Shown here: piece after piece, positions 8,505 to 17,808 of the stretch | Numbering within the stretch: the stretch's first letter is position 1 | Layout of the letters: each line of letters begins with the position of its first letter | Source of the DNA: Clostridiaceae bacterium | GTDB lineage: Bacteria; Bacillota; Clostridia; Saccharofermentanales; Saccharofermentanaceae | Reading direction: 5' to 3' | Assembly: GCA_012718915.1 (NCBI GenBank) | Contig: JAAYBI010000095.1 | Location: 1-50,565 of the forward strand | Length of the DNA: 50,565 nucleotides | Program-made: the position numbers and the translations under genes | The notes under the pieces: generated by a model | Databases searched by the model: none | Seen by the model: the letters and a program-made list of their open reading frames with translations, nothing else | What the model was told of the DNA's origin: nothing

Positions 8505-9583
8505 TGTTCAAGGATGATTTGAAGACCGAGCTGAATAAACTTACGGCAGACGAAGCGTTGCTCAACCAAACGCGTCGCCGAATTCTTGATGCGCAGAATG
8601 TCTCTTCATACAGCAGCGTCGCCAATCAATACGTCGTCAACAGAAGAAAAATAAGCACTACCTTTAAGAGACATTCGGTCCTTATTGCTGCCTTGTTGAT
8701 GGGCATTGTTGGTTTGAGCGTATTCATTTCTATTTTGTCGTCCGGAGTTTTCGAGAAATCTGCGAGCCCCCAAGCAAAAATTGCCGATCAAGACGTCTAT
8801 TCCGCGAACATTCTTAGCACGACCGGTACCGGTGAGGCCGAGACTTCTTTATTCAATTATCAAGAAGATGAAGCGAAAGAGAACTCGAATACGCAAAATG
8901 CTTTCAGTTGTTCTTCCGAAGAGCCCGCACCCGAAATTCAAATAGATGCCGGCACGCCAATTCAGCCCTCATTGCGTAATAGCATTAATATCGCCAATGC
9001 CGAACAGACCGTCGTTTATACGACTAATCTACCGGAGAGTTCAATTAATCTGACTATTTGCGAGTATATTGATTCCGATTTGGATTCTGGCACAGACGCG
9101 GTTGAAAGCGAACCGGAATTGCCCATTATTGAGATTGTGCTCTCAGATGTCGCAAACCTAAATGAACCTGTGCTCTTAACGTCTTATTGGATTCCCGGGC
9201 AGTATGATTCCGCTGTCATCGTTGATGATTACCTCTACATCGCTACATTATCTTCTATACCTTCTTCAAAATCGTCAGACGAAATGGTGTTCCGGTATGC
9301 AATTGACGGATTACCTTGGCAGATTATTGAGGAAGTAATCAGTCTCTCGGATTCCGTCCAATCTTCTGTCATCGTCAGTGCAATCCATTTGCATGATGAA
9401 CGAATATCATCAACTGAAACAAACCCACCTTGCTTCGTCGCTGTGACCGGAGGAATTTTGGATATTTCTGTTGACCATTCTGAAATAGTTGTTCGAGATA
9501 TTTCCGGTTTTGGCGATGAGGATAAATCTGCTAAGAACGTCCGCTTTAGGACTCTTCCGAATCTTGAGCGCAATTCGCCATAA
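8504..9583 (+). CDS. putative membrane anti-sigma factor, unknown sensor domain
   Basis: 359 residues: a cytoplasmic N-terminus of about 52 residues (FKDDLKTELNKLTADEALLNQTRRRI), one transmembrane helix (about 54-78), a polar low-complexity linker (about 85-160), and an extracytoplasmic region of about 200 residues that I do not recognise. The position right after the ECF sigma gene with a 1-base overlap implies an anti-sigma role. The HxxxCxxC zinc motif of ZAS anti-sigma factors is absent; the N-terminal peptide resembles the short tails preceding a helix in several clostridial sigma regulators. Function is inferred from context only. Ends 12 bases from the convergent AEC transporter gene, with no terminator seen between them. 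Confidence 0.65.
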   Translation: MFKDDLKTELNKLTADEALLNQTRRRILDAQNVSSYSSVANQYVVNRRKISTTFKRHSVLIAALLMGIVGLSVFISILSSGVFEKSASPQAKIADQDVYSANILSTTGTGEAETSLFNYQEDEAKENSNTQNAFSCSSEEPAPEIQIDAGTPIQPSLRNSINIANAEQTVVYTTNLPESSINLTICEYIDSDLDSGTDAVESEPELPIIEIVLSDVANLNEPVLLTSYWIPGQYDSAVIVDDYLYIATLSSIPSSKSSDEMVFRYAIDGLPWQIIEEVISLSDSVQSSVIVSAIHLHDERISSTETNPPCFVAVTGGILDISVDHSEIVVRDISGFGDEDKSAKNVRFRTLPNLERNSP

Positions 9584-9595
9584 ACACCCCGACGG

Positions 9596-10558
9596 TCAAA
9601 ACAATCGATCTGTTACGAGCACCCACACCGGCAAGGTCAGGACGGACAGCAGCGTAGTAATCAGGACGCATTGAGCCGCCTTGATTTCGTCTGCTTTTGC
9701 TCTCATCGCAATGACCGCGGACGCCGCTGCAGCCGGAAGCGCACAATAAATGACAGACACTTTGACAACAATCGGATCCAAGCTTATTTGTCGCGTGATA
9801 ATAAAAAATATGACGGTGACAATCAAAGGTGCCGCTATAAGTCGCAAGAGAGATATAAAGAATACTCGCTTGTCCGTGAACATCTTCGAAAGTGGTATTC
9901 CGGCCAGAGTGACTCCGCAGAGCGCCATGCCCATTGGGGTTGCCGCAGAGGCCAGAGAGTCTACGGCTTTAAGGAACGACTCCGGAAGAGGTATTTTCGT
10001 ATAGTATATGATAAAACCTATCGGAACCGCCAAAACCGGAGGAGACATGAGTGCCTGCAGTACGGTTTTTCCCATGATTTTCGAGTCGCATCGGTCAGAT
10101 TCAGAACTCCGCCCAACGATAAATAGAATGGGTGTGACGATATAAAACAGAACACGGACCGGAGTAGTGTACGCGACTATGAAAAGGTTTCCGGTATCCC
10201 CATACAAAGCCTCCATGACCGGAAATGCCATGTAGGTAAAATTTGTAAACATGAGATTCATAATCATTATTCGTGATAAGTTGTCATTCTTCTTGAAAAG
10301 CATATTGATGCCAATTCCGAAAAGTGCCATTAACCCCATCGTAAGGGTGCTGATAATCACAAGTAAACTCATATCCGAAATTTTCGACAAATCAAAATCG
10401 CGCAACATTGAACGAAAAACGACACACGGAAATATTATATTGTAAATGAATCCGGCAAGCGACGGAGCGAATTTATCATCGACTATTTTCAACTTGCCGG
10501 ACATAAATCCGACAAGCATTAACAATGCCATTTGCACCGCCAGATGAAACGCCGTCAT
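9596..10558 (-). CDS. AEC family transporter
   Basis: Auxin-efflux-carrier family membrane protein, 320 residues, about ten hydrophobic helices in two halves with a charged middle loop. Family hallmarks are the helix near FIYNIIFPCVVFRSML (about 37-52) and PVLAVPIGFIIYY in the second half. Bacterial members export or exchange organic acids such as malate; the substrate here is unknown. The ATG overlaps the rsmG stop by four bases (ATGA), so it is the last gene of the rpmH-to-rsmG block and translationally coupled. In many Firmicutes rsmG is followed by parA/parB-type genes, which are absent here. Confidence 0.85.
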   Translation of the reverse strand: MTAFHLAVQMALLMLVGFMSGKLKIVDDKFAPSLAGFIYNIIFPCVVFRSMLRDFDLSKISDMSLLVIISTLTMGLMALFGIGINMLFKKNDNLSRIMIMNLMFTNFTYMAFPVMEALYGDTGNLFIVAYTTPVRVLFYIVTPILFIVGRSSESDRCDSKIMGKTVLQALMSPPVLAVPIGFIIYYTKIPLPESFLKAVDSLASAATPMGMALCGVTLAGIPLSKMFTDKRVFFISLLRLIAAPLIVTVIFFIITRQISLDPIVVKVSVIYCALPAAAASAVIAMRAKADEIKAAQCVLITTLLSVLTLPVWVLVTDRLF

Positions 10559-11520
10559 AATATCGGATCCTTTTCAGGTTTTCCCGCGGCGCGGGGGTAT
10601 TTCGGCGGTGTCGGTCGCAATTTTCGAATGACAACGACCGCGCGCTTCATATCCGTGCCCGGCAAGACAAATTGGTGAACCGATTCGATTGTCCCGCCCA
10701 TCGTCACAACCGCTTTTTGTGACACTTCGATTTCGTCCTCAACATGACCCTTCATTGCCAAAAATATACCGCCGACTTTTACAAAGGGCAAACATAGCTC
10801 ACATAATATCGGAAGTGCCGCAACGGCTCGTGCGGTCGCGACATCAAAGCGTTCTCGATGTAGTTTAGAACGCCCGGCATCCTCTGCGCGAGAATGAAAG
10901 CACGTTATCTTTTTAAGCGACAAAGTGTTGCAAACTTCTTCCAAAAAATGAATTCGTTTTTTAAGTGAGTCAAGCAACAGAACTTCTATCTCAGGCATCG
11001 CTACTTTTAGCGGAATACCGGGAAAACCTGCGCCTGTTCCGACATCAATCAGCGAGAGCATCTTTGTGTTCTGTTTGGCCATTTCTTCATTTAAAAACGT
11101 GACCAAAGTCAGGGAGTCCACAAAATGTCGCAAAGCAATGCCGTGATCGTCCATAATTCCGGTCAGATTCATACGGTCGTTCCACTCTTTGAGTAGCTTG
11201 GCGTATGTTTTGAATGCGTAAATACTTTCGCCGGAAAGCGGAACAGATATCTCGGCCGCACCGGTCGACAGTACGGGGGCAATCTCATCGTTCTGATCTT
11301 CGAATCGACCATCACTATAAGTGCTCATAATTGGGTTAGTCGCTGAAGTACCCGGCAAATAATCGGTCTCTATCTCATTTTGTGACCGCTTTCCGGCATT
11401 AACTGCAGCGCCTGTCGCTTTATTTTTTGCAGCGCGCTTATCGGATTTATTGCGAGCATTTTGGTCTGATTTTGCGTCTTTTATCTTGTCTCCGGGCCGA
11501 ACCCTTCTGTCCTCATTCAT
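10555..11520 (-). CDS. rsmG: 16S rRNA (guanine-N7) methyltransferase with long basic N-terminal extension
   Basis: SAM-dependent methylation of the conserved G in the 530 loop region of 16S rRNA (G527 in E. coli). The SAM-binding loop is DVGTGAGFPGIPL (about 159-171), and the catalytic core aligns from about residue 85. The protein has 321 residues against about 240 in the family, because the first 75 or so are extra: Lys/Arg/Asn-rich, then Ser/Thr/Asp-rich, probably disordered. The start is set by GGAG inside the mnmG tail and the TAATG overlap with the mnmG stop; the Met at residue 65 has no ribosome binding site. Standard position after mnmG. Confidence 0.93.
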   Translation of the reverse strand: MNEDRRVRPGDKIKDAKSDQNARNKSDKRAAKNKATGAAVNAGKRSQNEIETDYLPGTSATNPIMSTYSDGRFEDQNDEIAPVLSTGAAEISVPLSGESIYAFKTYAKLLKEWNDRMNLTGIMDDHGIALRHFVDSLTLVTFLNEEMAKQNTKMLSLIDVGTGAGFPGIPLKVAMPEIEVLLLDSLKKRIHFLEEVCNTLSLKKITCFHSRAEDAGRSKLHRERFDVATARAVAALPILCELCLPFVKVGGIFLAMKGHVEDEIEVSQKAVVTMGGTIESVHQFVLPGTDMKRAVVVIRKLRPTPPKYPRAAGKPEKDPIL

Positions 11521-13454
11521 TATGAGCAGCTCCTTTTTTTTGCATCTAAATAAACCAGAAGCACTGCAATATCCGCCGGCGAGACACCCGAAATGCGTGA
11601 AGCTTGACCGAGAGAAATCGGCCGAAATTTCACGAGCTTCTGTTGTGCTTCGATTCGAAGACCCTTTATTTCTTCGTAAGGTAAGTTCAGTGGTAATGAA
11701 CGGGCTTCGAGCGCCTTAAACTTATCAATTTTTTGCTTTTCGAGCTTCAAATAACCTTCGTATTTGATGTCCACTTCAACAGTGAACGTCACAGCATCAT
11801 TAAGTTTGGGCCGATTAATATCGACGACGCTTAAATCTTTGTATTTGATTTCCGGTCGCTTTAACAAATCCGAAAGCGACACACCCGATGTCACCTGAGT
11901 ACTTGAGCATGATGTCAGAAAATTATTGAGCGTATCGGACGGCGGCAATACGGTCTGTCGTAACCTCTTTATTTCAGTCTCAATCGCCTCTTGCTTAGAC
12001 ATAAAAAGCAAGTATCGCGCTTCGGATATCAACCCCAGGCGGTACCCATGCGGTGTAAGCCTCGCATCGGCGTTATCTTGTCGCAGGAACAGTCGATATT
12101 CGGCACGTGAAGTCATCATTCGGTAAGGTTCTTGAGTCCCCTTAGTCACTAAATCATCAATCAACACACCGATATATGCCTCTGATCGGTCCGGAATGAA
12201 AGGCGATTCGCCACGAATAAACCGAACCGCGTTAATGCCCGCAATCAGACCCTGAGCTGCAGCTTCTTCATATCCCGACGATCCATTTATTTGGCCGGCA
12301 CAGAATAATCCTGCAACCATCTTCGTTTCCAGAGAAGGAAACAGAGCCGTCGGATCTATACAATCATACTCTATAGCATACGCGGATCTCTGGATCACTG
12401 CGTTCTCAAGACCGGGTAACGAACGGACCATTTGAACCTGAACATCTTCCGGCATACTTGTGCTCATGCCCTGAAGATATAGTTCGCAAGTGTCTTCTCC
12501 CATTGGTTCGACAAAAACTTGATGTCGCTCTTTGTCTTTAAACTTAACGAATTTATCTTCAATCGAAGGGCAATATCTCGGACCTGTTCCCTCGATTGTT
12601 CCGCTAAAAAGAGGAGAGCGACCCAGATTCTCATGAATGATTTGTCGGGTTTTTTCGGTTGTCCATATCGTCCAGCAAGGCATCTGTGTGCGAATCGGAC
12701 GCAACTCACTCATCTCGTGAACAAAAGAAAACGGCGGCATATCCTCCTCGCCGGGCTGAATTTCCATTTTTGAAAAATCGACCTTTCTCGCATTCAGACG
12801 CACCGGGGTTCCGGTTTTAAAACGCTGAATCGGCACGCCGAGATCAGCTAAACTGCCGGATAGTCCAATCGACGGAAAAAGATTATCCGGACCGCTATCA
12901 ATTATCACTTCGCCCATGATAATTCGAGATTGCATATAAGTGCCCGAGCATATAACTACCGACGATGCGGTATATACAGCGCCCGACCTCGTTACGGCTC
13001 CACTGACGCAAGTCGTGCCACTCTCATGGTCAACAAGAAGTTTGACTATTTCACCCTGTCTTATTTCAAGCCCATCAATACGCTCCAACATGGACTTCAT
13101 TTTTCGGCTGTAACGGTTGCGATCAATCTGAGCACGTGGCGAAAATACCGCGGCCCCCTTTGAACGATTAAGCATTCGAGTCTGAATCGCACAAGCATCC
13201 GCCAACTCTCCCATGATGCCGCCCAATGCATCAATTTCCCGAACCAACTGGCCTTTCGCTGTTCCTCCGATACTCGGGTTACATGGCAGATTTGCCAAGG
13301 AGTCCAAGTGTAGCGTAAATAATGCCGTGTGCATACCTGACCTTGCGGCGGCCACGGCTGCTTCACAACCTGCATGTCCGGCACCGACAATTAAAACATC
13401 GAAGTGCCCGGCCTCGTATGTGCCTTTTTGCGCTAAAGCTTCCTCAACGGTCAT
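11520..13454 (-). CDS. mnmG: tRNA uridine-5-carboxymethylaminomethyl modification enzyme MnmG (GidA)
   Basis: FAD protein that, with MnmE, installs the cmnm5 group on U34 of certain tRNAs. FAD-binding [17 protein letters not shown] near the N-terminus, the second family signature [10 protein letters not shown] (about residue 275), and the C-terminal helical MnmE-binding region with [14 protein letters not shown]. 644 residues from the ATG at 13454, chosen because GGGGGG lies just upstream. The in-frame ATG at 13469 overlaps the foot of a hairpin and has no ribosome binding site. Overlaps rsmG by one base. Confidence 0.95.
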   Translation of the reverse strand: MTVEEALAQKGTYEAGHFDVLIVGAGHAGCEAAVAAARSGMHTALFTLHLDSLANLPCNPSIGGTAKGQLVREIDALGGIMGELADACAIQTRMLNRSKGAAVFSPRAQIDRNRYSRKMKSMLERIDGLEIRQGEIVKLLVDHESGTTCVSGAVTRSGAVYTASSVVICSGTYMQSRIIMGEVIIDSGPDNLFPSIGLSGSLADLGVPIQRFKTGTPVRLNARKVDFSKMEIQPGEEDMPPFSFVHEMSELRPIRTQMPCWTIWTTEKTRQIIHENLGRSPLFSGTIEGTGPRYCPSIEDKFVKFKDKERHQVFVEPMGEDTCELYLQGMSTSMPEDVQVQMVRSLPGLENAVIQRSAYAIEYDCIDPTALFPSLETKMVAGLFCAGQINGSSGYEEAAAQGLIAGINAVRFIRGESPFIPDRSEAYIGVLIDDLVTKGTQEPYRMMTSRAEYRLFLRQDNADARLTPHGYRLGLISEARYLLFMSKQEAIETEIKRLRQTVLPPSDTLNNFLTSCSSTQVTSGVSLSDLLKRPEIKYKDLSVVDINRPKLNDAVTFTVEVDIKYEGYLKLEKQKIDKFKALEARSLPLNLPYEEIKGLRIEAQQKLVKFRPISLGQASRISGVSPADIAVLLVYLDAKKRSCS

Positions 13455-13467
13455 AGTCCCCCCGGCC

Positions 13468-13488
13468 ATCCACGCAAAATGCGTGGAT
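13468..13488 (-). other. hairpin between mnmE and mnmG
   Basis: Perfect 8-base stem ATCCACGC / GCGTGGAT with a 5-base loop, touching the mnmE stop codon and ending just before the G-rich mnmG ribosome binding site. No T-tract, so it is not an intrinsic terminator; an mRNA processing or translation-tuning role is possible. Confidence 0.5.
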
Positions 13489-14954
13489 TATTTACCTATA
13501 CAAAATCTCGAAAAAATTGTATCTACCAAAGTATCACTGACAGAATCTCCGGTCATTTCACCGAGATCATCCATCGCAAGTCGAATCAATGCACAAGCGA
13601 CCTCTGTCGGCGTTTGATCTTGAAGTGAAATAATTGACTGATTGATTTTGTCCATTGCTTTCCGAATCTGTTCAAAATGCCTGTTATTCATCAACAGAAG
13701 CTCGCTTTGCCCACTCATGCCCGTCTCATCGTAAATCGCTTTAATAGCATCGGCAATCGATTCAACACCCTCTTGTGTATAAGCCGACACAACGCCGGAA
13801 AATCGAATCTTCTTTCCTAAACCGAGGAACCTTACAGCAGATACTATCGAATCCAGCATGTGCTCCGCTTCCTGTTCGTCGACCAAGTCTGATTTACTGA
13901 TGAGTATCGCCAACCGCTGATCTCCGATCATGTCTGCAACCATTTTGAATTGAGAAAAGTGAGATTCAATCCATGACGACTCGCCATACGCGATGGCACA
14001 ATCCTCTGATGAGACCAACCATATTACCAAATCGGCCTCTTTTGCCGCTTCATATGTTCTTGATATTCCAAGACTTTCGATTTCATCATCCGTATTTCTA
14101 AGTCCTGCCGTATCAATAAGCCTAACTGCTACACCACGAATCGAAGTTAACACTTCAAGCGTATCTCTTGTCGTTCCGGCAACAGGGGTTACAATTGCAC
14201 GATCGTATCCGGACAAACGGTTGAGTAACGACGATTTCCCACTGTTCGGAACGCCCGCTAAGACAACCGTCATTCGCTCCGTCAATAATTTGCCTTTTGC
14301 GTATGATTTTTCGAGGGCGGTCAGGCGATTCAAGTGATCAAGAAGTCTTACTTCTGCTTGTTTTCGTATAACGGATTCATCCTCTTCTTCGAACTCAACC
14401 AACATCTCTAACTGAGCAAATACCTCGTAAAGCTTTTCAGATAACGAACGGATTTCATTTTTTAAAGCACCGAGCAGATGAATCTCCGAAACACGCAACG
14501 CTTCGGCAGACTCGGCAGAAATAATGTCCATGACGGCTTCCGCCTGAGTAAGATCCATTTTCCCCGAAAGAAAAGCTGCTTTAGTAAATTCTCCGGGATC
14601 TGCAGGCCTGGCACCATTTTCACAAAGTACTCTCATCACTTCGTGGCGAACCGCGGTTCCGCCATGACAGGATATCTCAACCATGTCTTCTCCGGTATAC
14701 GAATGCGGCATGCGAAAAACCGACAGCACAACCTCATCAATTATGCGCCCGTCCGACGGATCGATGATACGGCCAAAAGCCATCGTATATCCGGGCATTT
14801 CAGACACAGAATCAATTGCAGAATCCGAAGCCCGCAGAACGCAGAAAATCCGATCCGCCACTGTTGTTGCGTGGCGACCGGACATTCTTATTACCGATAT
14901 TCCGCCGACACCCGGTGGTGTCGCCGGGGCACAAAACGGACGGTCATCTGTCAT
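13488..14954 (-). CDS. mnmE: tRNA modification GTPase MnmE (TrmE)
   Basis: GTPase partner of MnmG in U34 modification. N-terminal tetrahydrofolate-binding domain (MTDDRPFCAPATPPGVGG..., about 1-120), helical domain interrupted by the G domain: P-loop GVPNSGKSS (234-242), TTRD switch (261-264), DTAG (281-284), SKSD (G4, about 353-356). The C-terminal FCIGK carries the essential Cys485. 488 residues, a little longer than usual (about 450-460). GAGGA precedes the ATG, 2 bases after the khpB stop. Confidence 0.96.
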   Translation of the reverse strand: MTDDRPFCAPATPPGVGGISVIRMSGRHATTVADRIFCVLRASDSAIDSVSEMPGYTMAFGRIIDPSDGRIIDEVVLSVFRMPHSYTGEDMVEISCHGGTAVRHEVMRVLCENGARPADPGEFTKAAFLSGKMDLTQAEAVMDIISAESAEALRVSEIHLLGALKNEIRSLSEKLYEVFAQLEMLVEFEEEDESVIRKQAEVRLLDHLNRLTALEKSYAKGKLLTERMTVVLAGVPNSGKSSLLNRLSGYDRAIVTPVAGTTRDTLEVLTSIRGVAVRLIDTAGLRNTDDEIESLGISRTYEAAKEADLVIWLVSSEDCAIAYGESSWIESHFSQFKMVADMIGDQRLAILISKSDLVDEQEAEHMLDSIVSAVRFLGLGKKIRFSGVVSAYTQEGVESIADAIKAIYDETGMSGQSELLLMNNRHFEQIRKAMDKINQSIISLQDQTPTEVACALIRLAMDDLGEMTGDSVSDTLVDTIFSRFCIGK

Positions 14955-14956
14955 GA

Positions 14957-15676
14957 TTATTCCTCGGCATCTCCGGATTTTCCGGGAGCGACAACAACAC
15001 GACGGTTCGGCTCTTCACCAACGCTGTGTGTGCTGACGCCATCATATGACTGCAATGCAAAATGCACGATTCTTCTCTCGGAAGGAGACATGGCTTCCAT
15101 TTCAACGGATTCGCCTGAGCGAAGAACTCTCGAAGCGGCACGATTAGCAAGCCCTACCAATATGGACTCTCTCTTCTTCTTGTAGCCTCCGATATCCAGC
15201 GAAATACGCACGTATTCTTCACTGTACTTGTTAGCGACCAAAGACGTAAGGTAAGAAATTGAATCCAAAGTTTCACCATGGCGACCGATTGCCGTCCCGC
15301 AATCCGATCCGGTGACAGAGATATAAATTGTATCGTCTTCGCGATATGAATCCAATTTACCATGAATGCCAATCCCGGATAAAATCTCTGCAACAAAAGC
15401 AACGGCCTCTTCTTCTGCTTGGCTGACTGCGTCACCTTCGAACGATTCATCGTCACCATAATATTCCGAATCTTCATCTTCTTGTTGCGAAACTGCATCA
15501 ACGTCCGCAGTGACTTTGACAACCGCTTCCTTTTTGCCTATGCCAAGAAAACCGCCGCTTCCGCCTTCTTCTATAACTTCAATAACGGCATCTTGCTCTG
15601 ATACGCCCAACTCTTCAATCGCCAGAGCGATCGCCTCTTCGACGGTCTTGCCCGATTTAGTAATTGTCTTCTCCAT
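14957..15676 (-). CDS. khpB: RNA-binding protein KhpB (Jag/EloR)
   Basis: 239 residues with the three Jag parts: Jag_N (1-50, MEKTITKSGKTVEEAIALAIEELG then GGSGGFLGIGKKEA), an acidic linker (about 60-85), a KH domain with the GxxG-type loop IGRHGETLD (about 130) and a C-terminal R3H domain with MSPSERRIVHFAL (about 195-207). Binds RNA and in several Firmicutes influences cell elongation with KhpA. Lies directly downstream of yidC, the classical spoIIIJ-jag pair. GGGAGG precedes the ATG. Confidence 0.92.
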   Translation of the reverse strand: MEKTITKSGKTVEEAIALAIEELGVSEQDAVIEVIEEGGSGGFLGIGKKEAVVKVTADVDAVSQQEDEDSEYYGDDESFEGDAVSQAEEEAVAFVAEILSGIGIHGKLDSYREDDTIYISVTGSDCGTAIGRHGETLDSISYLTSLVANKYSEEYVRISLDIGGYKKKRESILVGLANRAASRVLRSGESVEMEAMSPSERRIVHFALQSYDGVSTHSVGEEPNRRVVVAPGKSGDAEE

Positions 15677-15702
15677 ATTGGCCTCCCAATCAGTGCTGTG
15701 GA

Positions 15703-16770
15703 TTATTTTTTCTTTTTCTTCTTCGATGAGTTCAGCGCTTCATCTTCCGCATTGTCCTTGGACTTTTTGAAAGCATTGGCCTTGAGCAACTCCATTTCAG
15801 CAAGCTTAAGCTCGTAAGGCTTGGTAAACATATAGAATATTATAATCTGCTGAATGACACCCATAATGTTACCGACAATCCAGTAGAAAGCCATTGCCGC
15901 CGGCAGCATAAAGGTAGTAAACAGCATAAATACCGGCATCATCCATAACATCATCTTCATGGACGTCTCCATAGAATTCGGCTCAGTCTGTCCTTGTCTG
16001 GCAGGATTATTTTTTGCGCGCTCTTTAGCCTCTTTAGCCTTCTTATCTGCGAGACGAGTCGGTTTCAGAACATTGGTAATCCGTGTCTGAAGTAATGTTG
16101 TTAATAAGACCAAGAGAGGAATGACTAATAATGGCAGGTAAGTCTTCCAATCACTGCCTAATAATTTCGTCGGATTAATTGTTGGCGTTAAAGAAAGGTC
16201 CAAACCCAGAAAGTTCATGTTGATAAGCTGATCAAGTCTAAGTAAGCCATCTGATACTGCTTGTCTAAGAATCTCCGGGGACTCCCTCAGATTGTTAATT
16301 ATCGAAATATTGTTATCAATGGCTTCGTTTGCCTTCATATTGAACAATGAGCCCAATGCAACCAAGTTATCTCTTGACATGCCGGAAATATAGCGAAGCG
16401 GTCCTCTGACGACCGCATATATCGGCAACAGAAAGACGAGCTGCAAGAAGGGCAACAAACATCCGCCGAAAGATGCAGCGCCATTAGCTTGCAAGAGCTT
16501 CGTGATTTCTTCCTGCTGCTTAGTCTTGTCATCCGGATACTTGCGTCGAATCTCAGCCTGTTGTGATGCTAACGCCTGCTGCTTAAGCATGGATCTCTGA
16601 GAACGGACATTAAGCGGAATGAGTAATGCACGCGTCACTACGGTGAGGAAAATAATCGCCAATCCATAACTGTCGAAAAAACGATAGAAAGCCGTAGCCA
16701 TCCATCCAAAAAACAAGTTTAGCGGATTCGTAAATCCATATCCCGCTAAAACAAAAATATTCATTCCCAT
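15703..16770 (-). CDS. yidC: membrane protein insertase YidC
   Basis: Oxa1/YidC/Alb3 insertase of the Gram-positive short type, 355 residues. Helix near the N-terminus (about 25-47, ATAFYRFFDSYGLAIIFLTVV), then the conserved VTRALLIPLNVRSQRSM with the groove Arg, Gln/Lys-rich cytoplasmic hairpin, LPFLQLVFLLPIYAVVRGPLRY, and the C-terminal helices WMMPVFMLFTTFMLPAAMAFYWIVGNI. Lys-rich tail for ribosome contact. No lipobox is seen at the N-terminus, unlike B. subtilis SpoIIIJ. GAGGAG precedes the ATG. An extended -10-like TGGTATACT in the 79-base gap before it may add transcription. Confidence 0.95.
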   Translation of the reverse strand: MGMNIFVLAGYGFTNPLNLFFGWMATAFYRFFDSYGLAIIFLTVVTRALLIPLNVRSQRSMLKQQALASQQAEIRRKYPDDKTKQQEEITKLLQANGAASFGGCLLPFLQLVFLLPIYAVVRGPLRYISGMSRDNLVALGSLFNMKANEAIDNNISIINNLRESPEILRQAVSDGLLRLDQLINMNFLGLDLSLTPTINPTKLLGSDWKTYLPLLVIPLLVLLTTLLQTRITNVLKPTRLADKKAKEAKERAKNNPARQGQTEPNSMETSMKMMLWMMPVFMLFTTFMLPAAMAFYWIVGNIMGVIQQIIIFYMFTKPYELKLAEMELLKANAFKKSKDNAEDEALNSSKKKKKK

Positions 16771-16849
16771 TATTTCTCCTCTATAACTGAGCCGGCCTTA
16801 GAACCGCTCAAATAGTATACCATATCCATCAGGCCTTGAGACCCGGCTT

Positions 16850-17059
16850 CTACTTGACCGGATCATAGCCGCCTTTACTGAAAGGATTACATCTCAGCAC
16901 TCGCCATATGGCCTTCATCGATCCCTTGAATGCGCCATATTTTCGAATCGCGTCGACCGCATAGACTGAACACGATGGCGAGTATTTGCACATTGGCGGC
17001 AATATCGGAGATATGAATCTCTGATACAGCCGAATCAAAAACAACAAAAAACGCTTCAT
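16850..17059 (-). CDS. yidD: membrane protein insertion efficiency factor YidD
   Basis: 69 residues, normal for the family. Amphipathic N-terminus [16 protein letters not shown], the invariant [15 protein letters not shown] block with its cysteines, and the C-terminal [13 protein letters not shown]. Thought to assist YidC-dependent insertion. The ATG overlaps the rnpA stop (ATGA). Sits in the standard rnpA-yidD-yidC order. Confidence 0.95.
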   Translation of the reverse strand: MKRFLLFLIRLYQRFISPILPPMCKYSPSCSVYAVDAIRKYGAFKGSMKAIWRVLRCNPFSKGGYDPVK

Positions 17060-17439
17060 GTCTGATCACCGTTTGATAAAATATCCATACGTCTCAGCAG
17101 TCTCCTCATCTCGTCTTGAATCTGATCAAACGCGGGAATCGGGTCGATCTGCTTTAGCATAAATACTATGTCGTAACCTACTCGAAGTTCTCCCTCAATC
17201 AGTCTATAGCTTTCCTTGAGCAACCGACGACATCGATTACGCTCAACGGCACTGTTGACCTTCCGAGTCACCGAGAACCCAATTCGGTTAATGTCTGTAG
17301 GCACCCGTAGATTATTGTGTCTCAAATGCAGCGGGCGCTTAAAACAGTGAACCACAATAAACCTGCCGGGAATAAAACGACCCCGCTTGTAGACTCGCGA
17401 AAATTCGTAATTGAACCGAAGCGGCAGACTATGTTGCAA
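17056..17439 (-). CDS. rnpA: ribonuclease P protein component
   Basis: Protein subunit of RNase P, which binds the 5' leader of pre-tRNA. 127 residues from a TTG start. Family core: [12 protein letters not shown] (about 10-21), the RNR signature [15 protein letters not shown] (about 65-79) and a C-terminal YDIVFMLK strand. GAGG is 8 bases before the TTG at 17439; the in-frame GTG at 17448 abuts the GAGG with no spacing, so the later start is preferred. Preceded by an intrinsic terminator downstream of rpmH. Confidence 0.9.
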   Translation of the reverse strand: MQHSLPLRFNYEFSRVYKRGRFIPGRFIVVHCFKRPLHLRHNNLRVPTDINRIGFSVTRKVNSAVERNRCRRLLKESYRLIEGELRVGYDIVFMLKQIDPIPAFDQIQDEMRRLLRRMDILSNGDQT

Positions 17440-17464
17440 AGGAATCACCCTCAGTCCGAAAAGT

Positions 17465-17494
17465 AAAAATAAGGATCACTGATGGGTGACCCTT
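17465..17494 (-). terminator. rpmH terminator/attenuator
   Basis: AAGGGTCAC and GTGATCCTT (17471-17494) pair over nine positions with one wobble, loop of six, then ATTTTT. It begins at the rpmH stop codon and ends about 25 bases before the rnpA start, so rnpA depends on read-through. Confidence 0.85.
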
Positions 17495-17627
17495 AAGCTG
17501 AAAGCTGCTTTCTACCCTTTAAACGTCTGCTCTTGAGGACCGATCTGCCCGATTCAGTCTTCATTCTCTTGCGAAAACCATGAACTTTCGAGCGCTGTCT
17601 TTTCTTGGGCTGATATGTCATCTTCAT
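17493..17627 (-). CDS. rpmH: ribosomal protein bL34
   Basis: 44 residues, highly basic: [18 protein letters not shown], then [17 protein letters not shown], then LKGRKQLSA. This is the full bL34 pattern. GGAGG lies 8 bases before the ATG. First gene of the rpmH-rnpA-yidD-yidC-khpB block, with a strong promoter upstream. dnaA, which usually diverges from rpmH near the origin, is not here; ispE lies upstream instead. Confidence 0.97.
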   Translation of the reverse strand: MKMTYQPKKRQRSKVHGFRKRMKTESGRSVLKSRRLKGRKQLSA

Positions 17628-17711
17628 GTGGTTTACCTCCATGTACTATACGGGAAATATGCTCACTTTACCAACAATATAAATATATAGATATTAGGGA
17701 ACAGCGTTAGA

Positions 17712-17741
17712 ATTATACAAGGCTCACTACGGTTCTGTCAA
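17712..17741 (-). promoter_or_regulatory. rpmH promoter
   Basis: Consensus sigma-A promoter: TTGACA (17736-17741), 18-base spacer, TATAAT (17712-17717), about 85 bases before the rpmH ATG. No DnaA box of the TTATCCACA type was found nearby. Confidence 0.85.
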
Positions 17742-17808
17742 CCTTGGCGCAGGCATCGCGCGAAAGAATATTCTGATTCACAAACATCAGACCAAAAGAA
17801 ACCAAAAA

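Noticed and set aside
9671-10126. 151-codon plus-strand frame opposite the AEC transporter gene
   Set aside because: Antisense to a clear membrane protein; composition is Arg/Tyr/Ser-rich and there is no start signal.
14478-15185. 235-codon plus-strand frame opposite mnmE and khpB
   Set aside because: Lies across two well-supported genes and their junction; no domain and no ribosome binding site.
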